Assembly (NCBI GenBank): GCA_021796135.1
Contig: JAJYOQ010000013.1
Location: 1-23,510, forward strand
Reading direction: 5' to 3'
DNA from: Bacteroidota bacterium
GTDB taxonomy: Bacteria; Bacteroidota; Ignavibacteria; Ignavibacteriales; Ignavibacteriaceae
Length of the DNA stretch: 23,510 nucleotides
Each line of letters begins with the position of its first letter. The first letter of the stretch is position 1. The notes beneath the pieces were generated by a model. It searched no databases, had not been told where the DNA came from, and worked only from the letters and a program-made list of their open reading frames with translations. Shown here piece after piece: positions 7,296 to 15,554 of the stretch. Position numbers and translations under genes: made by a program.

Positions 7296-7610
7296 ATGGC
7301 AGTACCGAAAAGATTTAAAAAATTTAAAGATGATTTTCCTCAGGTTGCGGCAGCTTATGAAACTTTAGGGGAAGCTGTTCATCAAGCAGGTCCACTTGAT
7401 GCAAAAACCAGAGCTTTAGTAAAATTAGGAATTTCAGCAGGCGCTAGATTGGAAGGCGGCTTCCATTCTCATGTAAGAAAAGCAATTGATGCCGGTGTGA
7501 CTAAAGATGAAATGGTTCACGCAGTTCTTCTTGCCCTGCCGACAATCGGGTTACCTTCGATGATGGCTGCTCTAAGCTGGATTGATGACGTTCTGGATAA
7601 ACAAAATTAA
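7296..7610 (+). CDS. carboxymuconolactone decarboxylase/AhpD-like protein lacking the CXXC motif
   Basis: This 104-residue protein fits the small all-helical CMD/AhpD fold: LDAKTRALVKLGISAGA (34-50), then LEGGFHSHVRKAIDAGVTKDE, then the helix HAVLLALPTIGLPSMMAAL. In redox-active AhpD relatives the central motif is ExxCxxC followed by a His. Here it is E-G-G-F-H-S-H (53-59), so the histidines remain but both cysteines are gone and thiol peroxidase activity is unlikely. A strong ribosome-binding site, AAGGAGA, lies six bases before the ATG. It heads the cofactor operon, 24 bp before moaA, so a role tied to molybdenum metabolism is suggested by position only. The biochemical function is unknown. 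Confidence 0.75.
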   Translation: MAVPKRFKKFKDDFPQVAAAYETLGEAVHQAGPLDAKTRALVKLGISAGARLEGGFHSHVRKAIDAGVTKDEMVHAVLLALPTIGLPSMMAALSWIDDVLDKQN

Positions 7611-7634
7611 TTAAATGATCTTAAGTAATAAAAA

Positions 7635-8639
7635 ATGCAGACATTAACTGATAATTTCAATAGAGTTCATGATTATCTGAGAATATCACTAACAGATAAA
7701 TGTAATCTTAATTGCATTTATTGTAATCCTGCAAAAAATTATATCACAAAACTACAACGGGATGAGCTTTTATCTTATGATGAACTGCTAAGATTGATAT
7801 CTATTTTTACGGGAAAACTAGGAGTAAAAAAAATTCGTTTTACCGGAGGTGAGCCGCTTGTTAGAAAAGGTGTCATAAATTTTTTCAAGAATGTTTATTT
7901 ATTAAAAAAACAATTTGGGTTTACTACCGGACTAACTACAAACGGTACATTGCTGGAAGAAATACTTCCGGAATTAAAAGAACTTGGTTTAGATAAACTA
8001 AATATTAGTCTGGATTCACTTAAACCAGAACGTTTTAAATACATTACAGGCAAAGATAACTTGGATTCTGTTTTAAAGGCTGTCAGTAAGGCAATAAAAT
8101 TAGGATTCAATCCTTTAAAAATAAATGTAGTTGTAATGAAAAATGTAAATGACGATGAAATAATTAATTTTGTCGATTTCATAAAAGATACAAATATTAA
8201 TGTAAGATTTATTGAGTTTATGCCATTCGGAAATAACAACTGGAATCAGAATGAATTTATCAGCTATGATGAAATAAAAAATATAGTGGAATCTCAATAT
8301 GTTCTAAAAGAATTAACCGGAACTAGAAATCTCGTTGCAAAAGATTTTTCTATCGAAGGGCATTCCGGAATTGTAAGCTTTATAAGCTCAATTTCAAATC
8401 ACTTTTGCAGTACTTGCAACCGTTTAAGAATTGATTCTGAAGGCAGAATGAAATTATGTTTATTTTCAAACGGCAATAATGAACTGAGATTTAAAGAAAT
8501 ACTTTGTAACCCTGAATATTCAGATGAAGATATTTGCAGCATGATCGAAAAGTCATTACAATTTAAGCCCATTGTTCATCCCGAAATTGAGGAGCTTCTC
8601 AGTCTTCATGAAAATAATATGTTAAGCATCGGCGGATAA
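7635..8639 (+). CDS. moaA: GTP 3',8-cyclase MoaA (radical SAM)
   Basis: MoaA starts molybdenum-cofactor synthesis by converting GTP to 3',8-cyclo-GTP, which MoaC then turns into cyclic pyranopterin monophosphate. The N-terminal radical-SAM cluster motif CNLNCIYC supplies Cys23, Cys27 and Cys30, and the SAM-binding GGEP is at 71-74. The second, GTP-binding [4Fe-4S] cluster has Cys258, Cys261 and Cys275, with the expected 13-residue gap after CSTC. The protein ends in Gly-Gly (333-334), the tail known to be needed for the reaction in MoaA. At 334 residues it has normal family length. The moaC ATG follows the stop after one base, so coupling is tight. Confidence 0.95.
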   Translation: MQTLTDNFNRVHDYLRISLTDKCNLNCIYCNPAKNYITKLQRDELLSYDELLRLISIFTGKLGVKKIRFTGGEPLVRKGVINFFKNVYLLKKQFGFTTGLTTNGTLLEEILPELKELGLDKLNISLDSLKPERFKYITGKDNLDSVLKAVSKAIKLGFNPLKINVVVMKNVNDDEIINFVDFIKDTNINVRFIEFMPFGNNNWNQNEFISYDEIKNIVESQYVLKELTGTRNLVAKDFSIEGHSGIVSFISSISNHFCSTCNRLRIDSEGRMKLCLFSNGNNELRFKEILCNPEYSDEDICSMIEKSLQFKPIVHPEIEELLSLHENNMLSIGG

Positions 8640-8640
8640 A

Positions 8641-9117
8641 ATGAAAAAATTATCACATATTAATTCCAAAGGAAAAGCCGAAATGGTGGATGTTTCTTCA
8701 AAAGATGATACTGTAAGAACTGCTTCGGCGTTTGCTGAGGTTTTTGTATCGGAAGATGTATATCGTCAAATAAAAGAAAATGAGATTGAAAAAGGCGATG
8801 TTCTTGCGATATCAAAGTTTGCGGGCATACAGGCAGCAAAAAGAACATTTGAACTTATTCCTCTTTGCCATAATATCTTGATTTCAAAAGTCAATGTTGA
8901 ATTGAAATTAAATGATTTATCTAAATCAGTCGAAATAATCTCATTCGCTAAAACAAAAGCAAAAACCGGAATTGAAATGGAAGCCTTAACTGCCGCCTCA
9001 GTTGCAGCTTTGACAGTTTATGATATGTGTAAAGCACTTGATAAATCAATCTTAATATCTAATATAAAATTACTTTCTAAAACAGGCGGTAAAAGTGGTA
9101 ATTATCAAGCTAAATAA
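8641..9117 (+). CDS. moaC: cyclic pyranopterin monophosphate synthase MoaC
   Basis: MoaC rearranges 3',8-cyclo-GTP to cyclic pyranopterin monophosphate. The 158-residue length is that of the family. Catalytic residues fall at the same numbers as in the E. coli enzyme: Lys51 in EKGDV, Asp128 and Lys131 in VYDMCKALDK. The conserved PLCHNI is at 74-79 and KTGGKSG at 147-153. MoaC works as a cytoplasmic hexamer. The start is fixed by the one-base gap after moaA and by the conserved N-terminus LSHINSKGKAEMVDVSSK. Confidence 0.95.
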   Translation: MKKLSHINSKGKAEMVDVSSKDDTVRTASAFAEVFVSEDVYRQIKENEIEKGDVLAISKFAGIQAAKRTFELIPLCHNILISKVNVELKLNDLSKSVEIISFAKTKAKTGIEMEALTAASVAALTVYDMCKALDKSILISNIKLLSKTGGKSGNYQAK

Positions 9118-9145
9118 TAATATAATACGAAATAAATGGTAAGTT

Positions 9146-9637
9146 ATGGAATCAACATTAAACCAAATTGATATTTTAGAAGATAAAAATAAAAAGATTG
9201 CATTTGGAAAAATTGTGGCAATCTCAATTAGCAAAAAAAGAGGAATTCCTAAAACAAATGTCCCTTTTGCAGACCTGATTGAAAATTACGGAATTGAAGG
9301 TGATGCACACGCCGGAAATTGGCATAGACAGGTAAGCTTCCTTGCTTTGGAAAGTATTGAAAAAATGCGAAAAGCTGGACTTCCCAAATTACGCCCGGGC
9401 GCTTTTGCTGAAAATATAACTACTGAATTTATAGATATTCCTCATCTGCAAATCGGTTCTCAAATTAAAATCGGACATGATGCTGTCCTAGAAATTACCC
9501 AAATCGGAAAAGAATGCCATTCAAAATGTGCTATTTTTGTTAAAATTGGTGACTGTATAATGCCGAAGGAAGGAATTTTCGCAAAGGTTATTAAACCGGG
9601 CAAAATTTTCAATGGCGATGAAGTCGTAGTTGACTAA
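9146..9637 (+). CDS. MOSC-domain protein
   Basis: A 163-residue stand-alone MOSC domain, related to the C-terminal domain of eukaryotic Mo-cofactor sulfurases. The family landmarks are GDAHAGNWHRQVSFLA (52-67), RPGAFAENITTE (83-94), LQIGSQIKIG (101-110), and the Cys-rich GKECHSKCAIFVKIGDC (121-137). Cys124, Cys128 and Cys137 are candidates for sulfur transfer or metal binding. In many anaerobes this version is fused to a MoaB/MogA domain or sits next to one; here no such domain follows. The position between moaC and moeA supports a role in cofactor handling or sulfuration, but no reaction is established for this type. Confidence 0.85.
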   Translation: MESTLNQIDILEDKNKKIAFGKIVAISISKKRGIPKTNVPFADLIENYGIEGDAHAGNWHRQVSFLALESIEKMRKAGLPKLRPGAFAENITTEFIDIPHLQIGSQIKIGHDAVLEITQIGKECHSKCAIFVKIGDCIMPKEGIFAKVIKPGKIFNGDEVVVD

Positions 9638-9661
9638 AAATTATATAATAAAATCAAGTAT

Positions 9662-10870
9662 ATGATAAACTATAGTGAAGCGGTAAAAATAATTCAAAGT
9701 GAGTTCAATAAGTTAAGTTTAAAAACCGAACAAATTGACCTTTTAAATTCTATAAACCGAATATTAGCTGAGGATATATATTCCGATATCAATCTTCCTC
9801 CGTTTGATAATTCGGCTATGGATGGATTTGCAATAAAATTTAATAAAGATATAAATCATTGGAAAATAATCGGTGAAATACCGGCAGGTAATTTCCAAAA
9901 TATAAGTCTTGATGAATTTTCTGCCATTAGTATTATGACGGGCAGTAAATTGCCTCCCGGTTGTGATACGGTTATTCCTTTAGAAGATATCGAAATTAAA
10001 AATGATTTTGCTTACTTGAAAGAATCAGCCCGGTATGCAAAAGCGCTAAATATCAGAAGACTCGGCGAAGACCTTTTCCAAAATAAAATTGCATTAAATA
10101 AAAATACCTTATTAAGACCTCATCATATTGCCGTAGCTGCGGCTTGCGGGCGTTCAACCTTAAAAGTTTATAAGCGTTTAAAAATTGGCGTACTGGCAAC
10201 CGGCAATGAACTGGTCGATATTCACGAGACGCCTTCCGGCGATAAAATACGATGTTCAAATTTATATGCAATTATAAGCGCGATTAGAGAAATGAATATG
10301 CATTCGGTTAATTTCGGTATTGCTAAGGATGATAAGCGGCTATTAGAGGATAGACTAAAATGGGCTTTTGAAAGTGATTTGGATTTAGTTATTACTACCG
10401 GAGGTGTTTCTTTCGGTAAGTATGATTATGTCAAAGAAGTTTTTGAAGAACTTGGTGTGGATACAAAGCTCTGGCAAATAAATATTAAACCTGGCAAACC
10501 TCTTTTGTTCGGTACTTATTTTCAAGGTGATATAAAAACATTAGTATTCGGATTACCCGGAAATCCTGTCTCTAGCTTGGTAAACTTTAAGTTGTTTGTA
10601 CAACAAAGTATTCAAAAACTTTTTGATTTACCTAAAACGCAAAATTTTTTAGCATTACTAGAGGATGATTTGAAAAAAGCAGATAATAAACGCCATTTTA
10701 TGAGAGGAATTTATCGCTACAATGATGACGGGAAATATTATGTAAAAAAAATGGGATCACAATCTTCCGGTAATCTAGCCGAAATGGGGAAAGCAAATTG
10801 CTTAATTATTGTTGAAGAAGAAAAGCATAATCTGTCAAAAGGAGATTTGGTAGAATGTTTGATGATATAA
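9662..10870 (+). CDS. moeA: molybdopterin molybdenumtransferase MoeA
   Basis: MoeA inserts molybdate into adenylylated molybdopterin to give Mo-cofactor. The 402-residue length is standard. Motifs in order are PPFDNSAMDGFA (46-57, with Asp54 at the position of an essential E. coli Asp), GEIPAGN (71-77), MTGSKLPPG (92-100), and VLATGNELVD (177-186). These are followed by TTGGVSFGKYDYVK (245-258) of the MogA-like domain, KPGKPLLFG (276-284) and GLPGNPVS (297-304). The substrate normally comes from MogA, which is not in this window. The last 16 bases overlap the start of mobA. Confidence 0.95.
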   Translation: MINYSEAVKIIQSEFNKLSLKTEQIDLLNSINRILAEDIYSDINLPPFDNSAMDGFAIKFNKDINHWKIIGEIPAGNFQNISLDEFSAISIMTGSKLPPGCDTVIPLEDIEIKNDFAYLKESARYAKALNIRRLGEDLFQNKIALNKNTLLRPHHIAVAAACGRSTLKVYKRLKIGVLATGNELVDIHETPSGDKIRCSNLYAIISAIREMNMHSVNFGIAKDDKRLLEDRLKWAFESDLDLVITTGGVSFGKYDYVKEVFEELGVDTKLWQINIKPGKPLLFGTYFQGDIKTLVFGLPGNPVSSLVNFKLFVQQSIQKLFDLPKTQNFLALLEDDLKKADNKRHFMRGIYRYNDDGKYYVKKMGSQSSGNLAEMGKANCLIIVEEEKHNLSKGDLVECLMI

Positions 10871-11487
10871 CCGGCATAATTTTGTCTGGCGGTAAAAGTA
10901 CCCGTATGGGTGAAAATAAATCTTTGCTGAAAATTGGCAATAAATCGATTATTGAATCTGTGCGGGATTTAATGCAGTCTCTATTCCCTGATGTCATCTT
11001 AATTACGAACAATCCTGAAGAATATCAGTTCCTTGAGATAAAAATCTTTAAGGATATTTTCTTTAGAATGGGACCGCTGGCTGGAATTCATTCCGGCTTG
11101 ACTCATTCAACCACAAAAAAAAACTTTGTTATTTCGTGCGATATCCCGCTTATGACAGCCCAAATGATCAGCTATCTTGTTTCTTATAAAACGGATAAGT
11201 TAATAACTGTTGCTAAAGCAGACGGATTTATTCAGCAGCTATGCGGGCTTTATAATAAAGATTGTATCCCTTATGCATCGGAAATATTATCGAACCAAAT
11301 AAATTCCGATGAGGGAAATCCCGAACAAAAAAAAAGAGGATGTAAAGTGCTGGGATTAATAGATTTAGTCGGAGCTGAAATAATAGACGCAGAAAAAGTA
11401 CCGTTCTATAAAAAAGATATTTTCTTCAATATGAATAAAAAAGAAGACTTTAATTTTATTAAAAGTCACTTAGAATATAGTTTATAA
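10855..11487 (+). CDS. mobA: molybdenum cofactor guanylyltransferase MobA
   Basis: MobA transfers GMP from GTP to Mo-cofactor, forming the guanine dinucleotide form used by DMSO-reductase-family enzymes such as nitrate reductases, formate dehydrogenases and polysulfide/thiosulfate reductases. The nucleotidyltransferase signature LSGGKSTRMGENKSLL is at 10-25, with Lys22 as the expected catalytic Lys. MGPLAGI follows at 72-78, and the metal-binding CDIPLM at 95-100. At 210 residues it is close to the family norm of about 190-200. A related possibility is MocA, which uses CTP; GPLAGI and CDIPL favour MobA. It is probably the last gene of the operon. Confidence 0.88.
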   Translation: MFDDITGIILSGGKSTRMGENKSLLKIGNKSIIESVRDLMQSLFPDVILITNNPEEYQFLEIKIFKDIFFRMGPLAGIHSGLTHSTTKKNFVISCDIPLMTAQMISYLVSYKTDKLITVAKADGFIQQLCGLYNKDCIPYASEILSNQINSDEGNPEQKKRGCKVLGLIDLVGAEIIDAEKVPFYKKDIFFNMNKKEDFNFIKSHLEYSL

Positions 11488-11506
11488 ATTTTTACCTCTT
11501 CAGCAA

Positions 11507-11514
11507 TACCTTTG
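11507..11514 (+). promoter_or_regulatory. possible Bacteroidota-type -7 element (TAnnTTTG)
   Basis: TACCTTTG is an exact match to TAnnTTTG, the -7 box used by the Bacteroidota primary sigma factor, about 70 bp before the TonB-receptor-like gene. A convincing TTTG box 17-23 bases upstream is missing; the nearest candidate is TAGTTTAT. Whether this organism uses that promoter type is unknown. Confidence 0.22.
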
Positions 11515-11583
11515 TAGCTTAGTGTTTTATTATTTATTTTCATATTCAAATTTTAAACGAAAGAGAGATAGTTTCTTTAATAA

Positions 11584-13503
11584 ATGAAAATTTTCCTCCT
11601 TTTATTTTTATCATCATACATAGCTTTACAGGCTCAATCAAAAGATACTCTTAAAGTTTTAATGCCGAAAGATTCTGTAAAAAATAAAATTACCGATTCT
11701 CTTTCTGTTAATGATACTTCAAAAATAATTCAAAAACCGGATACTGCCTTTATAATTTATCAAAAACCATTTGATTCTAACAGCAATTTTATCAATAGAA
11801 CCACATTTGACCGAATTGATTACCGTTATGCGGGAGATTTATTTAAATCTTTTAGCTTAAACTTTACACGCGACTTTGGCTCAATCGGACAACCAAACGA
11901 ATCTCTTTTTTATGGACTTGGTTTCTGGGGTGTAAGTTATTTCGTTGACGGTATTTTGCAGAACGATCGGTTCCCGAATCAATTTGATTTAAATGAAATT
12001 CAAACTGAATCAATTGATTCGATTGAAATTATACCTTCCCCGAGAGGATTCCTTTACGGTGATTTTAATAACTCTGCATCCGTAAATTTTATTTCTCGTA
12101 ATATTTATATGAATAAACCTTATTCAAAAATAAAGTATTATCAGGGTGCAAACGGCGAGGCACTGGTGGATTTCTTATTCAGCGATAATTTTTATAAGAG
12201 GATTAATCTTTCTTTGGATGTGACAAATAGAAAATTAGACAGTGTTTTTTCTAATACCGGCTATAGCGATTGGCAAGTTAATCTTAACCTAAAATATTTT
12301 ATTTCAGATAATTTTAATTTGATTGCATCATATAATTTCGTTCATTCGGAAATTGGTTTGAGCGGAGGCGTAAATTATGACAGCTTAGTAAAATCAGGTG
12401 CTAATATTAATACTGCTCTATATGATTATTCTTTAGCTCCGGTTATTTCTCCATATAAGCATTTAAGTATAAAGACACATTATTTTAATCTAAGACTTTT
12501 AAGTAGTTATTCTGCAAGTTCTTTTACCGATGTAAACATTTATTATAAATTTAATCAAAATAACACTACTGATCCTTCAGATACTTTGAATCTTCAGGAC
12601 GAAAATAAAAATAATACTTTAGGTATTTCCGCAAGACAAGATTTTAATGAGAGTATCTTTAATTTATCAATAAACGGTATTTATGAATCAACCGGATATA
12701 ATAATCAATTTATTAATTATAATATTCTAAGTACACCATCATTCAGAGATAAAGTATTATCCTTATCTTCAGTTTTAACAACAACTATTTTAGACAGCAC
12801 ATTATCTCCTAGCGTATTTATTAAATATTCTGATAGGTCACTTTCTGATAATTTGCAGACTAATGCAATAAATTATGGCGGTTACGGTTTTGACCTTTCC
12901 TATATGCCAATACATAATCTGAGGTTTTATCTGGGATATTCAAATTATCAAACAGAAATTTCAAAAAATTATATAAACAATTTTGAGGCGGCTGCTCAAT
13001 TTACTTTAGAAAATTTATTTCTGAGATTGGATTATTTCAAAAGAAACAATTTTATTAATAATAATTACCCCTTTATAAGTAATTATATCTATGTTGCAAA
13101 TCTTCAGGGGTTGGGAATAAATGTTAATTATAATATTTGGAATATTTATTTTGAAACTGCTGTCTCATTTTATCGGCAGGAAAATTCACCATCATTGCTT
13201 TATGAATTACCTCAAACATCGTTTACTTTAGGGGTTTTTTACAAAGATATTTTATTTGCCTCGAATCTAAATTTGAAAACAGGCTTTATTGCTTATTACA
13301 ATGGCGAATTAATCGGACAATCAAACATAAAGGTACCTTCATCTTTAAAAATCGATTATACCTTATCGGGTGAAATTAGAAAAGTGGCAATGGTTTATTT
13401 TACATGGGAAAATTTACTTAACAGACAATATTATATTATTCCCTATTATCCCATGCCCGGAAGGAGTATTCGTTTTGGAATATCCTGGGAATTATTTAAT
13501 TAA
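11584..13503 (+). CDS. TonB-dependent receptor-like outer-membrane protein
   Basis: The 639-residue protein starts with a signal peptide ending near LQAQ (about residue 18). An unstructured Ser/Asp/Lys-rich stretch follows, then a plug-like domain at about 75-180 with GVSYFVDGILQNDRF, IDSIEIIPSPRGFLYG and a SVNFISRN ending. The rest is an amphipathic beta-barrel rich in aromatic/Asn strands. The C-terminus WENLLNRQYYIIPYYPMPGRS...WELF is the typical last-strand signature of TonB-dependent receptors. It is shorter than most siderophore receptors, and no TonB box is obvious. The gene starts 96 bp after mobA on the same strand. A molybdate- or metal-related cargo is possible by position but not shown by the sequence. 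Confidence 0.72.
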   Translation: MKIFLLLFLSSYIALQAQSKDTLKVLMPKDSVKNKITDSLSVNDTSKIIQKPDTAFIIYQKPFDSNSNFINRTTFDRIDYRYAGDLFKSFSLNFTRDFGSIGQPNESLFYGLGFWGVSYFVDGILQNDRFPNQFDLNEIQTESIDSIEIIPSPRGFLYGDFNNSASVNFISRNIYMNKPYSKIKYYQGANGEALVDFLFSDNFYKRINLSLDVTNRKLDSVFSNTGYSDWQVNLNLKYFISDNFNLIASYNFVHSEIGLSGGVNYDSLVKSGANINTALYDYSLAPVISPYKHLSIKTHYFNLRLLSSYSASSFTDVNIYYKFNQNNTTDPSDTLNLQDENKNNTLGISARQDFNESIFNLSINGIYESTGYNNQFINYNILSTPSFRDKVLSLSSVLTTTILDSTLSPSVFIKYSDRSLSDNLQTNAINYGGYGFDLSYMPIHNLRFYLGYSNYQTEISKNYINNFEAAAQFTLENLFLRLDYFKRNNFINNNYPFISNYIYVANLQGLGINVNYNIWNIYFETAVSFYRQENSPSLLYELPQTSFTLGVFYKDILFASNLNLKTGFIAYYNGELIGQSNIKVPSSLKIDYTLSGEIRKVAMVYFTWENLLNRQYYIIPYYPMPGRSIRFGISWELFN

Positions 13504-13519
13504 AAGTTAATGGCGGATC

Positions 13520-14239
13520 TTATAAGCTAAGCATATCTTTAAATTTAATTGCTTGTCTTCTTGAAACCTCTATTTTGACTCCGCCTTTTAATTTTACCAG
13601 CAATCCGCCGTTCATCCATGGCTCAATATTCTCAATAAACTTTAAATTAATTATGTGCTTGCGGTTAGCTCTAAAAAATGTTCTGCTGTCTAATCTTTCG
13701 TCAAGATAATTCAAAGTTCGAAGAATTAAAGGTTTAAAATCATCAAAGTAAAGTCTTACATAGTTTCCCTCGGACTCAAATAATCTGACAGTAGATAATT
13801 TAACAAACCAGCACCTTTCTCCGTCCTTAACAAATACTTGATCATCTTCCGCTAATATCGGGTGCTCCGACTCATCTGTAATATTTTTCCTGTTTATTTC
13901 AATTATTTTTTTTATAGTAGCTTCAAGTCTTTTTGGCTCAATAGGTTTTAGAAGATAATCCATTGCATTATATTCAAAAGCTTTAAGGGCATATTCATCA
14001 TAAGCAGTTGTGAATATAACAGTCGGAACACTATCTAACTCTTCCAAAAGTTCAAAACCGTTTTTACCCGGCATTTGAATATCTAAAAAGATTAAATCGG
14101 GTTTCAAATCAGAAATTTTACTTATTGCATCTTCGACATTAACTGCCTCTCCTACAATATTAATTTCCTTATAAGGCGAAAGCAATCTCCTTAACTCTAC
14201 TCTGGCTAATCTTTCGTCATCAATTATTATAGCTCTCAT
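13520..14239 (-). CDS. LytTR-family response regulator
   Basis: A 239-residue two-domain transcription regulator. The receiver domain (about 1-120) has the acidic pair Asp7/Asp8, phospho-acceptor Asp53 in FLDIQMPG, Thr76/Thr77 and Lys97 in LLKPI. The LytTR DNA-binding domain (about 135-239) shows VFVKDGERCWFV, SEGNYVRLYF, FFRANRKHIINL and VSRRQAIKFKDML. Such regulators bind pairs of short direct repeats upstream of their targets. The gene overlaps the end of the kinase gene by 20 bases, so this is a cognate pair translated together. Its target is not evident from the window. Confidence 0.93.
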   Translation of the reverse strand: MRAIIIDDERLARVELRRLLSPYKEINIVGEAVNVEDAISKISDLKPDLIFLDIQMPGKNGFELLEELDSVPTVIFTTAYDEYALKAFEYNAMDYLLKPIEPKRLEATIKKIIEINRKNITDESEHPILAEDDQVFVKDGERCWFVKLSTVRLFESEGNYVRLYFDDFKPLILRTLNYLDERLDSRTFFRANRKHIINLKFIENIEPWMNGGLLVKLKGGVKIEVSRRQAIKFKDMLSL

Positions 14240-15365
14240 TTTCGTCTCCTAATGGAATTATTATTTCTGCTGTTACTTCATTTTTAGATGTGTTTTTAAT
14301 AGAAAAAACAGCTTCATCATTGTATATTAAATGAAGCCGATGCTTTGTGTTGCTTATCCCGAACCCGCGGGAAACTTGAAGTGATTTCTCATCAAGAGTA
14401 CCGCTATTTTTTATTATGATATGAAGTTTTGAATTTTCCAGCATTGTATAAATATGAATGTTACCGCCTTCAGTAATTTTTGATATTCCGTGTTTGATGC
14501 CGTTTTCAACCAATGTTTGTATCATAAGTGGCGGGATTTCAATCTTTGCAGTATTCGGATCGATCTCAATTTTGTATTTTAATCGTTCTTCAAATCGTAT
14601 TGCTTCAAGCGCAAGATAATCTTCAACAGCTTGCATTTCTTCTTCAAGCGATACAGTCTCAGTTCGTTCCATCTTAAGTGTATATCTTAAAATATTGGAA
14701 AGATTTGTAACTGCCGTTTGTGCGCTTGAGGGTTCTTCATTAACTAAGGCTCTTATGCTATTCAAAGCATTAAAAATAAAATGAGGGTTAAGTTGTGATT
14801 TCAAAGTTTTAAGCTCAAAATCTTTAACCGCTGCTTCCCATACTAACGATTCAATTTCAACACGTTTATAATTCTCAAAAAAATGAACGGAAAAATATAT
14901 TAAAGCCCACAATAATACCATACTGCTTAGATTAACAATTCCCATTAAAGGAGGACCAATCTTAAATTCTCCGCCCTTTATTAATCCCGACTCAATATTA
15001 GCAGTTATATATAATACAAACATTGACGCACCAATTATAATACATGCGGATAGAACCCGCGGTGCCATTATTTTTAAAGGATAATTTAACCAGCCGTTTT
15101 TTTTGATTATTTGTCTTAAAATATGAGTGAATGAAACTCCTGTTAAACTGAGATAAAATATTAGTATTAATTTTTGCCATGAAAATTTATCGAAAGATGA
15201 AATGGCTGTTATATTTAAAAGTGCAAAAAATGCCCATCCGGAAATCTGACTAATCCAGTAAGCTCGTTTTCTGTTAGATAACATTTCACTTTTGGTCAAA
15301 CTTCCTGAAGCAGTGCCCTTTTTGGAAACGCTAAGCCAGCTCAGATCTAAAGCATTCATTTTCAT
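14220..15365 (-). CDS. LytS/YehU-type sensor histidine kinase
   Basis: This 381-residue kinase belongs to the His_kinase family that pairs with LytTR regulators. Residues about 35-165 contain four hydrophobic segments with short connections and no sizeable extracellular domain, so sensing probably happens in or at the membrane. The phospho-acceptor box LKSQLNPHFIFN has His195; the ATP-binding N box LVENGIKHG is at 285-293 and the G box RGFGISN at 333-339. The first ATG at 15365 gives an unusual 34-residue basic leader. Met28 (15284) would place the start closer to the first membrane segment, and neither has a strong ribosome-binding site. Confidence 0.9.
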   Translation of the reverse strand: MKMNALDLSWLSVSKKGTASGSLTKSEMLSNRKRAYWISQISGWAFFALLNITAISSFDKFSWQKLILIFYLSLTGVSFTHILRQIIKKNGWLNYPLKIMAPRVLSACIIIGASMFVLYITANIESGLIKGGEFKIGPPLMGIVNLSSMVLLWALIYFSVHFFENYKRVEIESLVWEAAVKDFELKTLKSQLNPHFIFNALNSIRALVNEEPSSAQTAVTNLSNILRYTLKMERTETVSLEEEMQAVEDYLALEAIRFEERLKYKIEIDPNTAKIEIPPLMIQTLVENGIKHGISKITEGGNIHIYTMLENSKLHIIIKNSGTLDEKSLQVSRGFGISNTKHRLHLIYNDEAVFSIKNTSKNEVTAEIIIPLGDENESYNN

Positions 15366-15381
15366 ATTTTAATTCTATAGC

Positions 15382-15395
15382 CCAATTCCTATTGG
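15382..15395 (-). other. small inverted repeat with AGGA in its loop, upstream of the kinase gene
   Basis: In the kinase direction the leader reads CCAAT-AGGA-ATTGG, a 5-bp stem with a 4-base loop, ending about 17 bases before the ATG at 15365. The AGGA resembles a ribosome-binding core but is too far from that ATG to serve it. Confidence 0.25.
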
Positions 15396-15414
15396 ATTGC
15401 TATGTATGATTATG

Positions 15415-15429
15415 CCGGGGTAGCCCCGG
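15415..15429. repeat. GC-rich perfect hairpin in an AT-rich intergenic region
   Basis: CCGGGG (15415-15420) and CCCCGG (15424-15429) pair exactly with a TAG loop. It stands out strongly from the surrounding AT-rich DNA. It lies about 50 bp upstream of the kinase start. No U-run follows in either direction, so it is not a standard terminator. Confidence 0.5.
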
Positions 15430-15439
15430 ATTATAATAT

Positions 15440-15468
15440 AATACTTAAAAAAAAAGTATTAAAAAAAA
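15440..15468. repeat. A-rich hairpin with flanking A8 run
   Basis: AATACTT (15440-15446) and AAGTATT (15454-15460) pair across a loop of seven A, followed by eight A. The run is on the wrong side for a terminator of the minus-strand gene upstream, which would meet the T-run before the stem. I see no gene in the whole stretch 15366-15615. Confidence 0.3.
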
Positions 15469-15554
15469 GCAATTATATTCTAGCGGCAAATTAATTTAAG
15501 TCGGTTAAATTGATAGATTTATTATTATTAACGGTGATAAATAATGATAAGCGG

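Noticed and set aside
7895..8239. 114-codon open frame on the minus strand opposite moaA
   Set aside because: It is antisense to conserved moaA sequence and has low-complexity Ser/Phe composition.
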